A stretch of 42,631 bases of DNA from Anaerolineaceae bacterium (GTDB taxonomy: Bacteria > Chloroflexota > Anaerolineae > Anaerolineales > Anaerolineaceae), in NCBI GenBank assembly GCA_011620555.1, contig WOYY01000075.1, forward strand, positions 1 to 42,631, in the 5' to 3' direction. The notes under the pieces are model-generated. The model did no database searches and was not told where the DNA came from. It worked only from the letters and a program-made list of their open reading frames with translations. Shown one piece after another: positions 7,492 through 15,605 of this stretch. The position numbers and the translations under genes were made by a program. How positions within the stretch are numbered: position 1 is the first letter of the stretch; each line of letters begins with the position of its first letter.

Positions 7492-8343
7492 ATGGACCTT
7501 CCCCAAATCTTATCAGACACTTTTAGCCCTCCATTAAAAGTCCTGCCCGGTATGCGGGTGGGCGATCGGGCTGTTCATCCAAAGTCAGAATCAATTCGCC
7601 GGCGGAAGACGGCCGTGACGGTCAATTCACTGATGGAGGCCCTTGAACCGCTCCCCCAGCAGGCTGTCCTTTTGGGGCGCTGTGCCGATGGGCTGCCCTT
7701 CCTGATGGCGCTGGGGGACCCGGAACTCGGCGCGATCCTGATCTCCTGCGAGCAGGGGCATGGCAAGACCCATCACCTCCAAAGCCTGGTCGATTCTGCC
7801 CTTCAGACCCATTCCCCCCGCCAGCTGCAGGTTGCTGTGCTGACTCTCAACCCCACTGAATGGACCCGGCTCACCGGGCGGGCAGCGGTGCGGAACTATC
7901 TGCAGGGGGTGGCCGCCTGGTATGACCCGCAGGCCGTGGCGCTGATTGCCAGCCTGACGGAACTGGCGGAATCCCGCCGGGAGGGGCGGCAACGCGGGCC
8001 GGACGTCCTGCTGGCGCTGGACGATCTGCCGGCTCTGCAGGACCTCCCTTGGGAAGCCCAGGTGAATCTGCGCTGGCTGCTGGAATACGGCGCGCAGTCG
8101 GGCATCTGGGTGGTGGCGACGGTCAATGCCGCCGAGGTGGTGGATTTCCGGTATTGGATCGAGACTTTCCGCACCCGGATTTTGGGCCGGGTGGGGGATG
8201 AGGCTGCGGCCGAGGTCCTGGCATTGAACGAAACCGAGGCGATGAAGAACCTTTCCCCCGGCGAATTCCGGGCCTGGACGGGCGCGGAATGGGTTGGGTA
8301 TACCCTGCCCCTGTTGGGCGAAGTGCGGACGAGGGAGGGTTAG
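7492..8343 (+). CDS. FtsK/HerA-like P-loop ATPase fragment-type protein, SOS-box controlled
   Basis: This 283-residue protein looks like a stand-alone motor-type ATPase domain. It has a Walker A-like loop (SCEQGHGKTH, with Cys where Ala or Gly is usual), a hydrophobic strand with an acidic pair typical of Walker B (VLLALDDLP), and later WLLEYGAQSGIWVVATVNAAEVV, which resembles the sensor strand of FtsK/HerA ATPases. There are no membrane segments, and it is much shorter than the 751-residue FtsK in this window. The start at 7492 is chosen because the promoter would start transcription near 7461 and GGAAAGAGAG precedes 7492. The 75-residue gene follows after one base. Two SOS-type boxes in its promoter suggest induction by DNA damage; the actual role is unknown. 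Confidence 0.78.
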   Translation: MDLPQILSDTFSPPLKVLPGMRVGDRAVHPKSESIRRRKTAVTVNSLMEALEPLPQQAVLLGRCADGLPFLMALGDPELGAILISCEQGHGKTHHLQSLVDSALQTHSPRQLQVAVLTLNPTEWTRLTGRAAVRNYLQGVAAWYDPQAVALIASLTELAESRREGRQRGPDVLLALDDLPALQDLPWEAQVNLRWLLEYGAQSGIWVVATVNAAEVVDFRYWIETFRTRILGRVGDEAAAEVLALNETEAMKNLSPGEFRAWTGAEWVGYTLPLLGEVRTREG

Positions 8344-8344
8344 G

Positions 8345-8572
8345 ATGGAGATTGGCCTGCTCTGGTTTGATAATGACCCCGCGGCTGATTTGGCCAGCAA
8401 AATCTCCCGGGCGGCGGAATATTACCGGGTGAAATATGGCGAAGACCCCAACCTATGCTTCGTGCACCCCAGCATGCTGGCGGACCACAAGCGGTCCCGG
8501 GCTGGCACGGTGGCGATCCGTTCCAACAGCACCGTCCTGCCCCATCATTTTTGGATAGGTGTCCAGCAATAA
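8345..8572 (+). CDS. Small conserved-looking protein, second gene of the SOS-box operon
   Basis: A 75-residue protein starts one base after the stop of the ATPase gene, with GGGAGGGTTAGG just before its ATG, so the two are surely co-transcribed. The sequence is well-structured rather than random: GLLWFDNDPAADLASKISRA, then AAEYYRVKYGEDPNLCFVHP, and a C-terminal VAIRSNSTVLPHHFWIGV. I have the impression that similar short proteins recur in Anaerolineae genomes, but I cannot check this. No known domain is recognised. The aromatic, histidine-rich end (PHHFW) is a possible interaction surface. Given its neighbour and promoter it may act with the ATPase after DNA damage. Confidence 0.75.
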   Translation: MEIGLLWFDNDPAADLASKISRAAEYYRVKYGEDPNLCFVHPSMLADHKRSRAGTVAIRSNSTVLPHHFWIGVQQ

Positions 8573-8614
8573 AATCAACCAACCCCTGACTCCTTCGGTG
8601 GGCACCTATTCAAA

Positions 8615-8687
8615 CAGCCAGGCTGCTCTGGTTTGCTGAGTTGTTGTTCCTGCGTAGGAAGAAATTTGCCATCCGGCAGCCTGGCTG
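8615..8687. repeat. Long-range 12-bp inverted repeat with nested hairpin
   Basis: CAGCCAGGCTGC (8615-8626) is perfectly complementary to 8676-8687. Inside the 49-base loop, TTCCT-GCGT-AGGAA (8647-8660) can form a second hairpin. It follows the SOS-box operon. No T-run follows on the plus strand, so it may stabilise the 3' end of the mRNA or be a small structured RNA. Confidence 0.5.
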
Positions 8688-8691
8688 AAGC

Positions 8692-8727
8692 AAAAAGCAT
8701 CCCCCAGTCTTAGGGATTGGGGGATGC
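8692..8727 (-). terminator. Rho-independent terminator of the M16/AcpS/phosphoesterase operon
   Basis: On the minus strand a 10-bp perfect stem (8727-8718 with 8706-8697) with an 11-base loop is followed by five T (8696-8692). The stem starts inside the last codons of the phosphoesterase gene. Confidence 0.8.
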
Positions 8728-9414
8728 TGCGTCTTCTGCTTTTTGCGAGAGGTCCCGAGGCTTCGGCCTGGGATAGGCCGCGAGGTCGGGGAGGGTCAGC
8801 TTGCGGTAACCGTAGGTGTTGAGCACCACCGTCCGGCCGACTTTGGTTTCAGTCTTCACGCCCGGCCGGTAAAAATGGATGTGGCCGTGGATGTGAAGGG
8901 TTGGCTGAAAGGTTTCGATCAGCCAGTTGAAAGCCTTGACGCCCTGATGGGCTGGGTCATTGTCATCGTGGATGCCCCAGGGCGGGGCATGGGTGACGAA
9001 GATATCGAGATAGCGGCCATAGCGGATCTTGTTCCACATCAGTGCGGGCACCAGATGGAACACCATCGACCACATCTCCGCCTGGGTGTATTGGTATCTG
9101 CCCCGGTTGTAGACCAGCGATCCTTCGATCCCTGCCAGCAGCAGGCCGGTTTTGGGGTCCTGAACGACTTTCTTATGCAAGTCCACAGCGCCCCAGGGTT
9201 CGGTGCGCGACCCGCCGACGCCATATTCCACGGTTTTGGCGTGGTTGCCGCGGACGAAATACAGGGGAATATCGAGGGTGCTGATGATGTACTCGAGATA
9301 ATAATATGAAAGGTCCCCGCTGCTGACGGCCAGATCCATATCCTTGAACCGGTCCTTGATCTGGGGACTGTAGATGATGGGGATCTCTTTGTCGCTGACC
9401 GTTAACAATTTCAT
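8710..9414 (-). CDS. Metallophosphoesterase (calcineurin-like)
   Basis: This 234-residue protein has the calcineurin-like phosphoesterase motifs in order: VSSGDLSYYYLEY (metal-bridging Asp), FVRGNHAK (Asn-His), FVTHAPPWGIHD (His) and LHIHGHIHFY (His pair). The first motif, normally Asp-x-His, is VSDKE here, so one metal ligand differs, as in some family branches. Substrate is unknown; RNA, cyclic nucleotides or phosphoproteins are all possible. I take the ATG at 9414 (MKLLTVSD); an ATG at 9432 is an alternative. It is the last gene of a four-gene minus-strand run and ends in a terminator. Confidence 0.83.
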   Translation of the reverse strand: MKLLTVSDKEIPIIYSPQIKDRFKDMDLAVSSGDLSYYYLEYIISTLDIPLYFVRGNHAKTVEYGVGGSRTEPWGAVDLHKKVVQDPKTGLLLAGIEGSLVYNRGRYQYTQAEMWSMVFHLVPALMWNKIRYGRYLDIFVTHAPPWGIHDDNDPAHQGVKAFNWLIETFQPTLHIHGHIHFYRPGVKTETKVGRTVVLNTYGYRKLTLPDLAAYPRPKPRDLSQKAEDAASPNP

Positions 9415-9457
9415 AATCTCATTGTAAGGCATAAAAAACAAAAATGTTAGTTGGTTC

Positions 9458-9826
9458 TTATTCCCCCAGGGCGACGGCCAGGGCGATGGCCTTGGTGCGG
9501 TCGTGACTGATGCTGACAGACCACTCCTTTAATCCCAGTTTATCGGCGACCAATTTGGCGTTGCCGTGCAGCTGGACGGTGGGCTGGCCGGTGGGCAGGT
9601 GGATGATCTCGATATCGCGCCAATGGACAAAACCGATCCCCGTCCCGAGCGCTTTGGAGACGGCCTCCTTGGCGGCAAAGACGCCGCTGAGGGCGTCATT
9701 GTTGTCGCGGGACTGGGCGGTTTCAGTCTCCGTAAACACCCGCTGGATAAAGCGTGCGCGGATGGCCGGGCGGATTTCCGCCAGGCGGGAAATTTCAATG
9801 GTGTCGATTCCGCTGCGCAGGGTCAT
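9458..9826 (-). CDS. acpS: Holo-[acyl-carrier-protein] synthase
   Basis: The 122-residue enzyme attaches 4'-phosphopantetheine from coenzyme A to a serine of acyl carrier protein, needed for fatty acid synthesis. It shows the AcpS signature: SGIDTIEISRL with the metal-binding Asp near the N-terminus, then FAAKEAVSKALGTG with the second acidic ligand and Lys, and the C-terminal WSVSISHDRTKAIALAVA strand. Length matches the family. The coding start is either the ATG at 9826 or the GTG at 9832, which overlaps the stop of the upstream M16 gene; both imply translational coupling. Confidence 0.93.
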   Translation of the reverse strand: MTLRSGIDTIEISRLAEIRPAIRARFIQRVFTETETAQSRDNNDALSGVFAAKEAVSKALGTGIGFVHWRDIEIIHLPTGQPTVQLHGNAKLVADKLGLKEWSVSISHDRTKAIALAVALGE

Positions 9827-9828
9827 GG

Positions 9829-11115
9829 TCACGGCCCTGCCACCGCGATCGCGAGCTTTTCAGGGTCGAGATAGCGGCGGGTGGCTTCGAGGATCTCTCC
9901 GGCGGTGACGGACTGGATCTTGGCGGGATACCGGAGGAAGTAGTCCAGACCCAGGTCGAATCTTTCCATGTTCAGCAATGAAACGGCGACGCCGCCGTTG
10001 GACTCGAGCATTAGCGGCAGGCGGCCCAGGAAGAGGGATTTGCTGTCGTCCAGTTCCTCAGCGCTGACCGGTTCGGCGACGAAGCGCTGGATTTCGGCCG
10101 TCATCAGGTCAATCGCCTGGTCCACATTGCGGGGGTTGACTCCGGCGACCATCTCCCAGGCCCCCGGCCCGAGGCTGGAGGAAAGGGAGGAATAGACATA
10201 GTAGGCCAGCCCGGAATCTTCCCGAACGCTCTTGCCCAGCCGCCCCATCATCCCGAATTCCCCAAGGATGTTATTCCCAATCAGCAGGGGGAAGTAGTCC
10301 GGCGAGGGCCTTTCCGGCGCCTGGCAGCCCATGTCAATATCCGCCTGGGATTTGCCGGGGATGGCAAGGCTCTTGCGCGCCGCCTGGCTGATCGGGTCCA
10401 GAGGCGGCAGTTCCGGCAAGGCTTCCTGATTGGGGTTGACCCAATCCCCCAGCGCGGCCTTGACGGCCTCCACTGCGGCTTGGGGGTCCACCGCGCCAAC
10501 GATGGCGATCGTCAGCCCTTGGGGTCCGTAGGTGCGCCGGTAGAATTGTTCCAGGTCTTCGCGTTCGATGGCCTGGACGGTCTCAAAATAGCCGTCATCC
10601 GGCCGCTCGTAGGGGTGCCCGGCATAGATGATCTGATCAAAGAGCAGGGAGGCCATAGCCGCGGTATCCTGAGCGCGGATAGCCAGGCCGGTGAGCATCT
10701 GCTTCTTCAGGCGGTTGAATTCCCGCTCCGGGAAAGTGGGGTTGCGCAGGCAGTCCGCCAGAAGGCCGAGAACCAGGTCCAGGTCTTCGCTGAGGGAATG
10801 GGCGCTGAGGGAGGACGTGAGCGTGCCGGAGGCGAAACTGATCCTGGCGCCCACGGATTCGATCGCATTGTAAAGCCCCTGAAAATCGTGATGCTGTGTG
10901 CCGGAGGTCAGGCTGTTGGCGGTCAGATAGCTCAGGCCCAGTTTTTCATCCGGGTCAAAGAGGCTCCCGCTGGGGAAATAGCCCCGGATGGATAGGGTCG
11001 GGCTGTTGAAGTTGGACCGGGCCAGGATGGTGATCCCGTTGGGGAGGGTTTCCCGGGTGATGTCATCCGGGCTGGGCATGGCCGTGGTTTGGGGGGTGAA
11101 GGGTGCCTTGTTCAT
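9829..11115 (-). CDS. M16 peptidase-like protein, non-catalytic partner
   Basis: A 428-residue member of the M16 (pitrilysin/insulinase) family. The first half aligns in layout with its upstream neighbour (TLPNGITILAR, then the position where HxxEH should be reads LSYLTANSLTSG), so the zinc motif is missing. A conserved C-terminal M16 region is seen (QADIDMGCQAPERPSPDYFPLLIGNNILG, then GRLGKSVREDSGLAYYVYS). In M16B enzymes a catalytic and a non-catalytic subunit form a clamshell that digests small peptides. It starts two bases after the stop of the active subunit, so equal expression is expected. No signal peptide is seen. Confidence 0.88.
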   Translation of the reverse strand: MNKAPFTPQTTAMPSPDDITRETLPNGITILARSNFNSPTLSIRGYFPSGSLFDPDEKLGLSYLTANSLTSGTQHHDFQGLYNAIESVGARISFASGTLTSSLSAHSLSEDLDLVLGLLADCLRNPTFPEREFNRLKKQMLTGLAIRAQDTAAMASLLFDQIIYAGHPYERPDDGYFETVQAIEREDLEQFYRRTYGPQGLTIAIVGAVDPQAAVEAVKAALGDWVNPNQEALPELPPLDPISQAARKSLAIPGKSQADIDMGCQAPERPSPDYFPLLIGNNILGEFGMMGRLGKSVREDSGLAYYVYSSLSSSLGPGAWEMVAGVNPRNVDQAIDLMTAEIQRFVAEPVSAEELDDSKSLFLGRLPLMLESNGGVAVSLLNMERFDLGLDYFLRYPAKIQSVTAGEILEATRRYLDPEKLAIAVAGP

Positions 11116-11117
11116 AG

Positions 11118-12404
11118 TTAACTTTGACTTTCTTCTGGCAGGTAGAAACCAACCACCCGATTATCCGGGTTCAGCGCGCTGCGGGCGATCCGCAGGACCT
11201 CGTCCGGCGTGACGCGGGCCAGGTGGTTGACGTAATTTTCGAACCAATCGTAATCGGCGAACATTTCCGGGTAGCCGAGCCAGAAGGCCTGGTTGGAGAT
11301 ATTTTCGCTGCTGTAGGCGAAGAGGGCTTTGGCCTGCTTGATGGCTCGGGCGATCTCCTCTTCGGTGACGGGCGAATCCATGACCTTCTTCAGTTCATCA
11401 TCCACGGCCCGCAGGACTTCTTCCGGAGTGCGGTCGGGATGGACGGTCAGGTTGATGGCATAAAGATAGGGGTCGTGAGTGGCCTGCAGCGTGCCAAAGC
11501 AGGATACGGCAATTTCCCCTTCCACCAGGGCGCGGTAGAGCCGGCTGGTCTTATTGGTTGTGCCGCCCGAGCCGAACATATTCAAGCTGCTGGGGCCGGT
11601 GAGCAGGGAGTCCAGGACTGTCAGCCCGAAGAAATCCAGGTCGCTGGCGCTGGGCGCCCGATAGGAAATCTGAACATAGGCTGTCTGGCCGGGACCGCCC
11701 ACGGTCACCCGCCGTTCACCGCCCAGAGGCGTTTCAGCCGGAAAATCCACCTGCGGCGTGCCCTGGGTGGGGATCGCGCCGAAATGGGCTTCGATCTTCG
11801 CCCGCATCTCGCTGATCTCAAAATCCCCGGCCAGCGCGAGGACGGCATTGGCGGGGTCATAGTAGCGCTTGTAATGCTGATAGAGTTGGTCGCGGGTAAT
11901 CGTTTCGAGGTCACCCTTCAACCCGATCACCTCGTAGTGGTAGGGGTGCCGGTCGAAGGCGGCTGCCTGGATAGCCTCATTCAGCAGGAAGTAGGGCTGG
12001 TTTTCATTGCCTTCCCGTTCTGAGATGACCACGGTCCGTTCAAGATCCACCTCATCCGGCAGGAATTGGCTGTTGACCATCCGGTTGGCTTCCAGAGAAA
12101 GGCTGAGGTCCGCCATCGCCGCGGGCAAGGTCTCGAAATAGGTGGTCCAATCGAGGTAGGTCATCGCGTTCCAGATGCCGCCGACGCGGGAAATTTCCCG
12201 GTCCAGATAGCCGGCCGGGAATTTCTCGGTGCCCTTGAATTGCATGTGTTCGACCCAGTGGGAAATGCCGGTGATCCCGGGGTGTTCGTTGCGGGAACCC
12301 ACTTTGTACCAGACCCAACTGCTGATGATCGGTGCGGTGTGGATTTCCTTGAGGTGGACGGTCAGCCCGTTGGGCAGGGTGTCAAAATGGGTTTGATTGG
12401 TCAT
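11118..12404 (-). CDS. M16 zinc peptidase, catalytic subunit
   Basis: A 428-residue processing-peptidase-like protein with the inverted zinc motif HxxEH at residues 49-53 (HWVEH) and the downstream acidic ligand region (VVISEREGNENQPYFLLNEA). It would act as a zinc endopeptidase on short peptides, probably with the non-catalytic partner encoded immediately downstream. It is the first gene of a minus-strand operon with the partner, acpS and a metallophosphoesterase. No export signal is visible. The start is an ATG with a weak GAGAAC upstream. Confidence 0.93.
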   Translation of the reverse strand: MTNQTHFDTLPNGLTVHLKEIHTAPIISSWVWYKVGSRNEHPGITGISHWVEHMQFKGTEKFPAGYLDREISRVGGIWNAMTYLDWTTYFETLPAAMADLSLSLEANRMVNSQFLPDEVDLERTVVISEREGNENQPYFLLNEAIQAAAFDRHPYHYEVIGLKGDLETITRDQLYQHYKRYYDPANAVLALAGDFEISEMRAKIEAHFGAIPTQGTPQVDFPAETPLGGERRVTVGGPGQTAYVQISYRAPSASDLDFFGLTVLDSLLTGPSSLNMFGSGGTTNKTSRLYRALVEGEIAVSCFGTLQATHDPYLYAINLTVHPDRTPEEVLRAVDDELKKVMDSPVTEEEIARAIKQAKALFAYSSENISNQAFWLGYPEMFADYDWFENYVNHLARVTPDEVLRIARSALNPDNRVVGFYLPEESQS

Positions 12405-12464
12405 AGAGTTCTCAAAGTGTTGAAATGATTGCGGATGGACTATTCTGAAACTGGGTCAATCCAG

Positions 12465-12470
12465 TATAAT
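12465..12470 (+). promoter_or_regulatory. Candidate -10 element upstream of the ferredoxin reductase gene
   Basis: TATAAT at 12465-12470 is a perfect -10; TTCTGA 16 bases upstream is a poor -35. Transcription from it would pass through the terminator-like hairpin at 12509-12530 before reaching the coding region. Confidence 0.4.
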
Positions 12471-12508
12471 GCAGAGGATTTAACTCCACTTTATTATATG
12501 CCATAAAT

Positions 12509-12530
12509 CAAGCCCATCGGCTTGTTTTTT
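12509..12530 (+). terminator. Terminator-like hairpin in the leader of the reductase gene (possible attenuator)
   Basis: CAAGCC-CATC-GGCTTG is a 6-bp stem with a four-base loop followed at once by six T (12525-12530). It lies only 14 bases before the TTG start codon and between the -10 and the gene. No plus-strand gene lies upstream for it to end, so premature termination in the leader is a natural reading. Confidence 0.6.
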
Positions 12531-12544
12531 GAGTGAGGTGACGC

Positions 12545-13882
12545 TTGACAAAGCCTGAACAAAATTCCCATCTGGTCGCCGTGATCGGTGCAGGGCCGGC
12601 CGGCCTCTATGCTGCGCAATATTTGGCGCGGGCCGGCGTCCAGGTTGCGCTCTTTAACCGCGATATCAAGCCGGGCGGCCTGGCGGAATATGGGATTTTC
12701 CCCGATAAACACAAGATGCGCCAGGGTTTAATGCGCCAGTTTGACCGCATTCTGAATATGCCCAACGTCCGCTATGTGGGGAATGTGACGATCGGGCAGC
12801 AGGGCGACCTGAAACTAGACCAGCTTCGCCAGGCCGGTTTTCAGGCGTTCATGGTCACGGTCGGCGCGCAGATGAACCATTGGCTGGGCCTGCCGGGTGA
12901 GGACCTGGCCGGAGTTTACCAGGCGAATGATGTGGTCTTCCATTACACCCAGCTGCCGGAGAAGGCCGGCTGGCAGCCCGAGATTGGCGAGAATGTGGGC
13001 GTGATTGGGATGGGGAATGTGATGCTGGACATCGTCCATTACCTCAAGGAGGCGAAGGCGCCCCGCCGGGTGACGGCCTTTGCCCGCCGCGGGCCGACCG
13101 AAGTGAAATTTGATAAGCAGACCCTCGAGCCGGTGGCCAGCTGCCTGGACCTGGCGGAAATCCGCGCCGCTGTGGATGAGGCCGCCCGGCAGACGCAGGA
13201 GGTCGGCAAGGATGTGGAAGCGTTTTATGAGCTTTTGGCGCAGGCCCGGGAGAATGCCGAGGACTGCGATTCGGGGATTGATTTTGGACTGAAGTTCCTG
13301 CGCTCTCCGCGCCGAATCCTGGGCGATGCTCAGGGGCGGGTGCGAGCGGTGGTCTTCGAGGTCAACCAGCTGGTCCGTGAAGGGGATCAGATCAAATCCC
13401 GAGGCACGGGTCAGTTGGAGGAAATTCCTCTGGATACGGTGATCTTCTCGATCGGTTCCAGGGTGGATGACGGTTTTGGCCTGCCGGTGGTCCAGGGGCA
13501 TTTCGCCACCACCGACGCCCCACGCTACCCGGTGGATGGCATTTCTTATGAGATTTATAACCCGGAACTATGCGCGCAGTGCGAGGACATCTTCGTCAGC
13601 GGCTGGGCCAGAGTGCCGGGCGAGGGGATTGTCGGCCTGGCCCGCAAGGATGCGGAGCGCGGCGCGCGAGCCGTCCTGGGCTACCTGGATACTTTGCCCG
13701 CAAGCGCGCTGACTGCTGACCAGGCGGTCCAAAAATTGCCGCCGGTGGAGGCGCGCCTGGTGAATCTTGAGGATTTGAAAAAGCTGGATGCCGTGGAACA
13801 AAAAATGGCAGCCTCAAAGGGTCTGCCGGCTTTTAAGTTTGGAACTCGAGAGGAGATGCTGGACGCGATCGATCAGGCCTGA
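12545..13882 (+). CDS. Ferredoxin/adrenodoxin-type NADP+ reductase, FAD-dependent
   Basis: This 445-residue flavoprotein moves electrons between NADP(H) and a ferredoxin-like partner. It has the FAD-binding Rossmann motif VIGAGPAGLYAAQYLARAG at residues 11-29, PGGLAEYGIFPDKHKMR typical of the adrenodoxin reductase and glutamate synthase small-subunit family, and an NADP-binding motif VGVIGMGNVMLDIVHYL with FARRGPTEVKF. A late FAD contact, DIFVSGWARVPGEGIVGLARKDAERG, is also present. It lacks the N-terminal iron-sulfur domain of GltD, so ferredoxin--NADP+ reductase is the better name. The TTG start follows GAGGTG at proper spacing. Its end overlaps a convergent gene by 10 bases. Confidence 0.87.
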   Translation: MTKPEQNSHLVAVIGAGPAGLYAAQYLARAGVQVALFNRDIKPGGLAEYGIFPDKHKMRQGLMRQFDRILNMPNVRYVGNVTIGQQGDLKLDQLRQAGFQAFMVTVGAQMNHWLGLPGEDLAGVYQANDVVFHYTQLPEKAGWQPEIGENVGVIGMGNVMLDIVHYLKEAKAPRRVTAFARRGPTEVKFDKQTLEPVASCLDLAEIRAAVDEAARQTQEVGKDVEAFYELLAQARENAEDCDSGIDFGLKFLRSPRRILGDAQGRVRAVVFEVNQLVREGDQIKSRGTGQLEEIPLDTVIFSIGSRVDDGFGLPVVQGHFATTDAPRYPVDGISYEIYNPELCAQCEDIFVSGWARVPGEGIVGLARKDAERGARAVLGYLDTLPASALTADQAVQKLPPVEARLVNLEDLKKLDAVEQKMAASKGLPAFKFGTREEMLDAIDQA

Positions 13883-14484
13883 CTCGTCTGAGTGAGGTGG
13901 GGGTTTTCAGGCGTCTGTTTTTCGGCGGGTTTCTTTTCATTGACCTGTTTGGATTTGCCGGGGCGGGTGTTTTCATCCTCGGGGTGGCGGTAACGGATGA
14001 GCAGCAGGAAGCCCAACGCGATCGTCGCCATTCCCACCGCGACGCCGCGGGCTTGCAGCGGCCCAAAGAACACATCGGGGAGACGGTGGCTGCCGAGGCC
14101 GAAGATATCCGCCATCGCCGTGAACACGCAGATCACATAGCCCGTGCTGACGACCCGGCTACCGAGGTCCGCCGCAATGGTTTTCTTCCCATTGGGCCAA
14201 AAAGCGTTCAAGGTCAGGTAACTGCCCAACACGATAGCCCCCAGGCCGATCAGGAAAACGGAAATCTGCACAAAGCCGATCACCCGGCTGCGATCCAGAT
14301 TGAAAAGGCTGGGCCGCACGCCCAGAAGGAAGATCAGATAGCCAAAGACAACCATGGTCAGGCCCAGTTTGATCCGTCCCCTGGGGAAGGGGGATGGGCC
14401 ATTGGCTTTTTTTTCGTTGTCGGCCAGCAGGACTTGTCTGTTATTTTTATCTTCTGTGGGGTCGTTTGTGGGTTTTTCAGTCAT
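13873..14484 (-). CDS. Membrane protein of unknown function
   Basis: The 203-residue protein has four hydrophobic segments: LGLTMVVFGYLIFLLGV, IGFVQISVFLIGLGAIVLGSY, VVSTGYVICVFTAMADIFGLG and GVAVGMATIALGFLLLIRY. Charged Lys/Glu/Pro-rich tails flank both ends. I do not recognise the family. Its ATG overlaps the stop of the M19 dipeptidase gene as ATGA, so it is translationally coupled to it. Confidence 0.75.
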   Translation of the reverse strand: MTEKPTNDPTEDKNNRQVLLADNEKKANGPSPFPRGRIKLGLTMVVFGYLIFLLGVRPSLFNLDRSRVIGFVQISVFLIGLGAIVLGSYLTLNAFWPNGKKTIAADLGSRVVSTGYVICVFTAMADIFGLGSHRLPDVFFGPLQARGVAVGMATIALGFLLLIRYRHPEDENTRPGKSKQVNEKKPAEKQTPENPHLTQTSQA

Positions 14485-15581
14485 GATGAAGGTAGATTCT
14501 TTTGCAGGATCCGGTGCCAGTTACCGCTGAAGATCCGGGCAACATCCTCTTGATTGTAACCCTTTTTCTTTAAAAGGGGGGCCAACTTGGTGAGATCTGC
14601 GATGGAATCCAGGCCCAGGGGGACAGATTCGACGCCGAATCCGCCATCGAAATCCGTGCCCAGGGCGACATGCCGGGTATCGCCGGCCAGCTGGCAGACA
14701 TAATCAATCTGGGCGACAATGAGGTCCAGGGACATGGCCTCCCGGCCGCCGCGGCTGCGCCACTGCCAATCCAGAAATCCGTTCAGGGGCACAATACCCA
14801 TCACGCCGTCCCGCTCGATCAGCGGGTGGATGGTGGCGTCTTTCAGGTGGCGGTTGGTGGGGATGTCCTTGATGAGCGCTTCGGCGTTGGCGTGCGAGGC
14901 GATCACCTGTCCGGAATAGTGATCGAGGGCCTGCCGGGCGGATTCGTGATCCATGTGGCTGATATCCAGGATGAAGCCTTGGTCCGCCATCCGGTCGAGG
15001 AGTTCACGGCCCAGTTTGGTCAGCGGGCCAGGTTCCCGGGTGCCGCCGCAGTAACGGTTGCCCGCCCAAGCGGGGCCGATCAGGCGCAGGCCCCATTCGA
15101 ACCAATCCGCTACTTCGGCCGGTTCCACCACGCCCTCAGCGCCTTCCATCAGGACCACAATCCCGGTGGGCGGGGCGGGCAGAGTCTCATCGGCATCATA
15201 AGCCTCCCAGGCCTGCCAGTGGACGGCCAGGTCGGCTTGGGAGCGGATCAGCCGGAAATCGCCCGGGTGGGAATCGGTCAGACGATAGTAGGCATCCAAT
15301 TGTTTGCGATAGACGGAGTGGGCCTGTTGCGGGGTTTCGTAGTTCTCAACCGGATATTTCCCTTCATCCAGGCGACGGGGGTTGGCAAAGAGGGTGCCAA
15401 AGACGATGGCGACCTTGCCCTGAATGTATTCAGGCCGGCCAAGCAGGGTATTGCCGTTGTAGGCTGGAACAGGGCCGCTCTTTTCAAGGTTTCGGGTCTC
15501 GAAGGCTGAGCGGGTGTAATCCCGCGCCAGGTTGACCATATTCCAGGCCAGGTCTTCGTGAGAGTCAATGATCAGTGTCAT
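14481..15581 (-). CDS. Membrane dipeptidase family (M19) zinc hydrolase
   Basis: A 366-residue member of the renal-dipeptidase family, which hydrolyses dipeptides, including ones with D-amino acids. Metal-site signatures are IIDSHEDLAWNM (His-x-Asp), VVLMEGAEGV (bridging Glu), DISHMDHESARQAL and VIASHANAEAL (His residues), and ALGTDFDGGFG (late Asp). There is no signal peptide. I chose the ATG at 15581 because the family begins with the HxD strand and because the ATG at 15605 directly abuts a strong hairpin; neither has a clear ribosome site. The next gene overlaps by four bases. Confidence 0.9.
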   Translation of the reverse strand: MTLIIDSHEDLAWNMVNLARDYTRSAFETRNLEKSGPVPAYNGNTLLGRPEYIQGKVAIVFGTLFANPRRLDEGKYPVENYETPQQAHSVYRKQLDAYYRLTDSHPGDFRLIRSQADLAVHWQAWEAYDADETLPAPPTGIVVLMEGAEGVVEPAEVADWFEWGLRLIGPAWAGNRYCGGTREPGPLTKLGRELLDRMADQGFILDISHMDHESARQALDHYSGQVIASHANAEALIKDIPTNRHLKDATIHPLIERDGVMGIVPLNGFLDWQWRSRGGREAMSLDLIVAQIDYVCQLAGDTRHVALGTDFDGGFGVESVPLGLDSIADLTKLAPLLKKKGYNQEDVARIFSGNWHRILQKNLPSS

Positions 15582-15605
15582 GGGATGGCTTTGCTTTAAA
15601 TGCAT

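Noticed and set aside
14670-15509. 279-codon plus-strand frame over the M19 dipeptidase
   Set aside because: It mirrors the dipeptidase gene, has no ribosome site and no recognisable domain.
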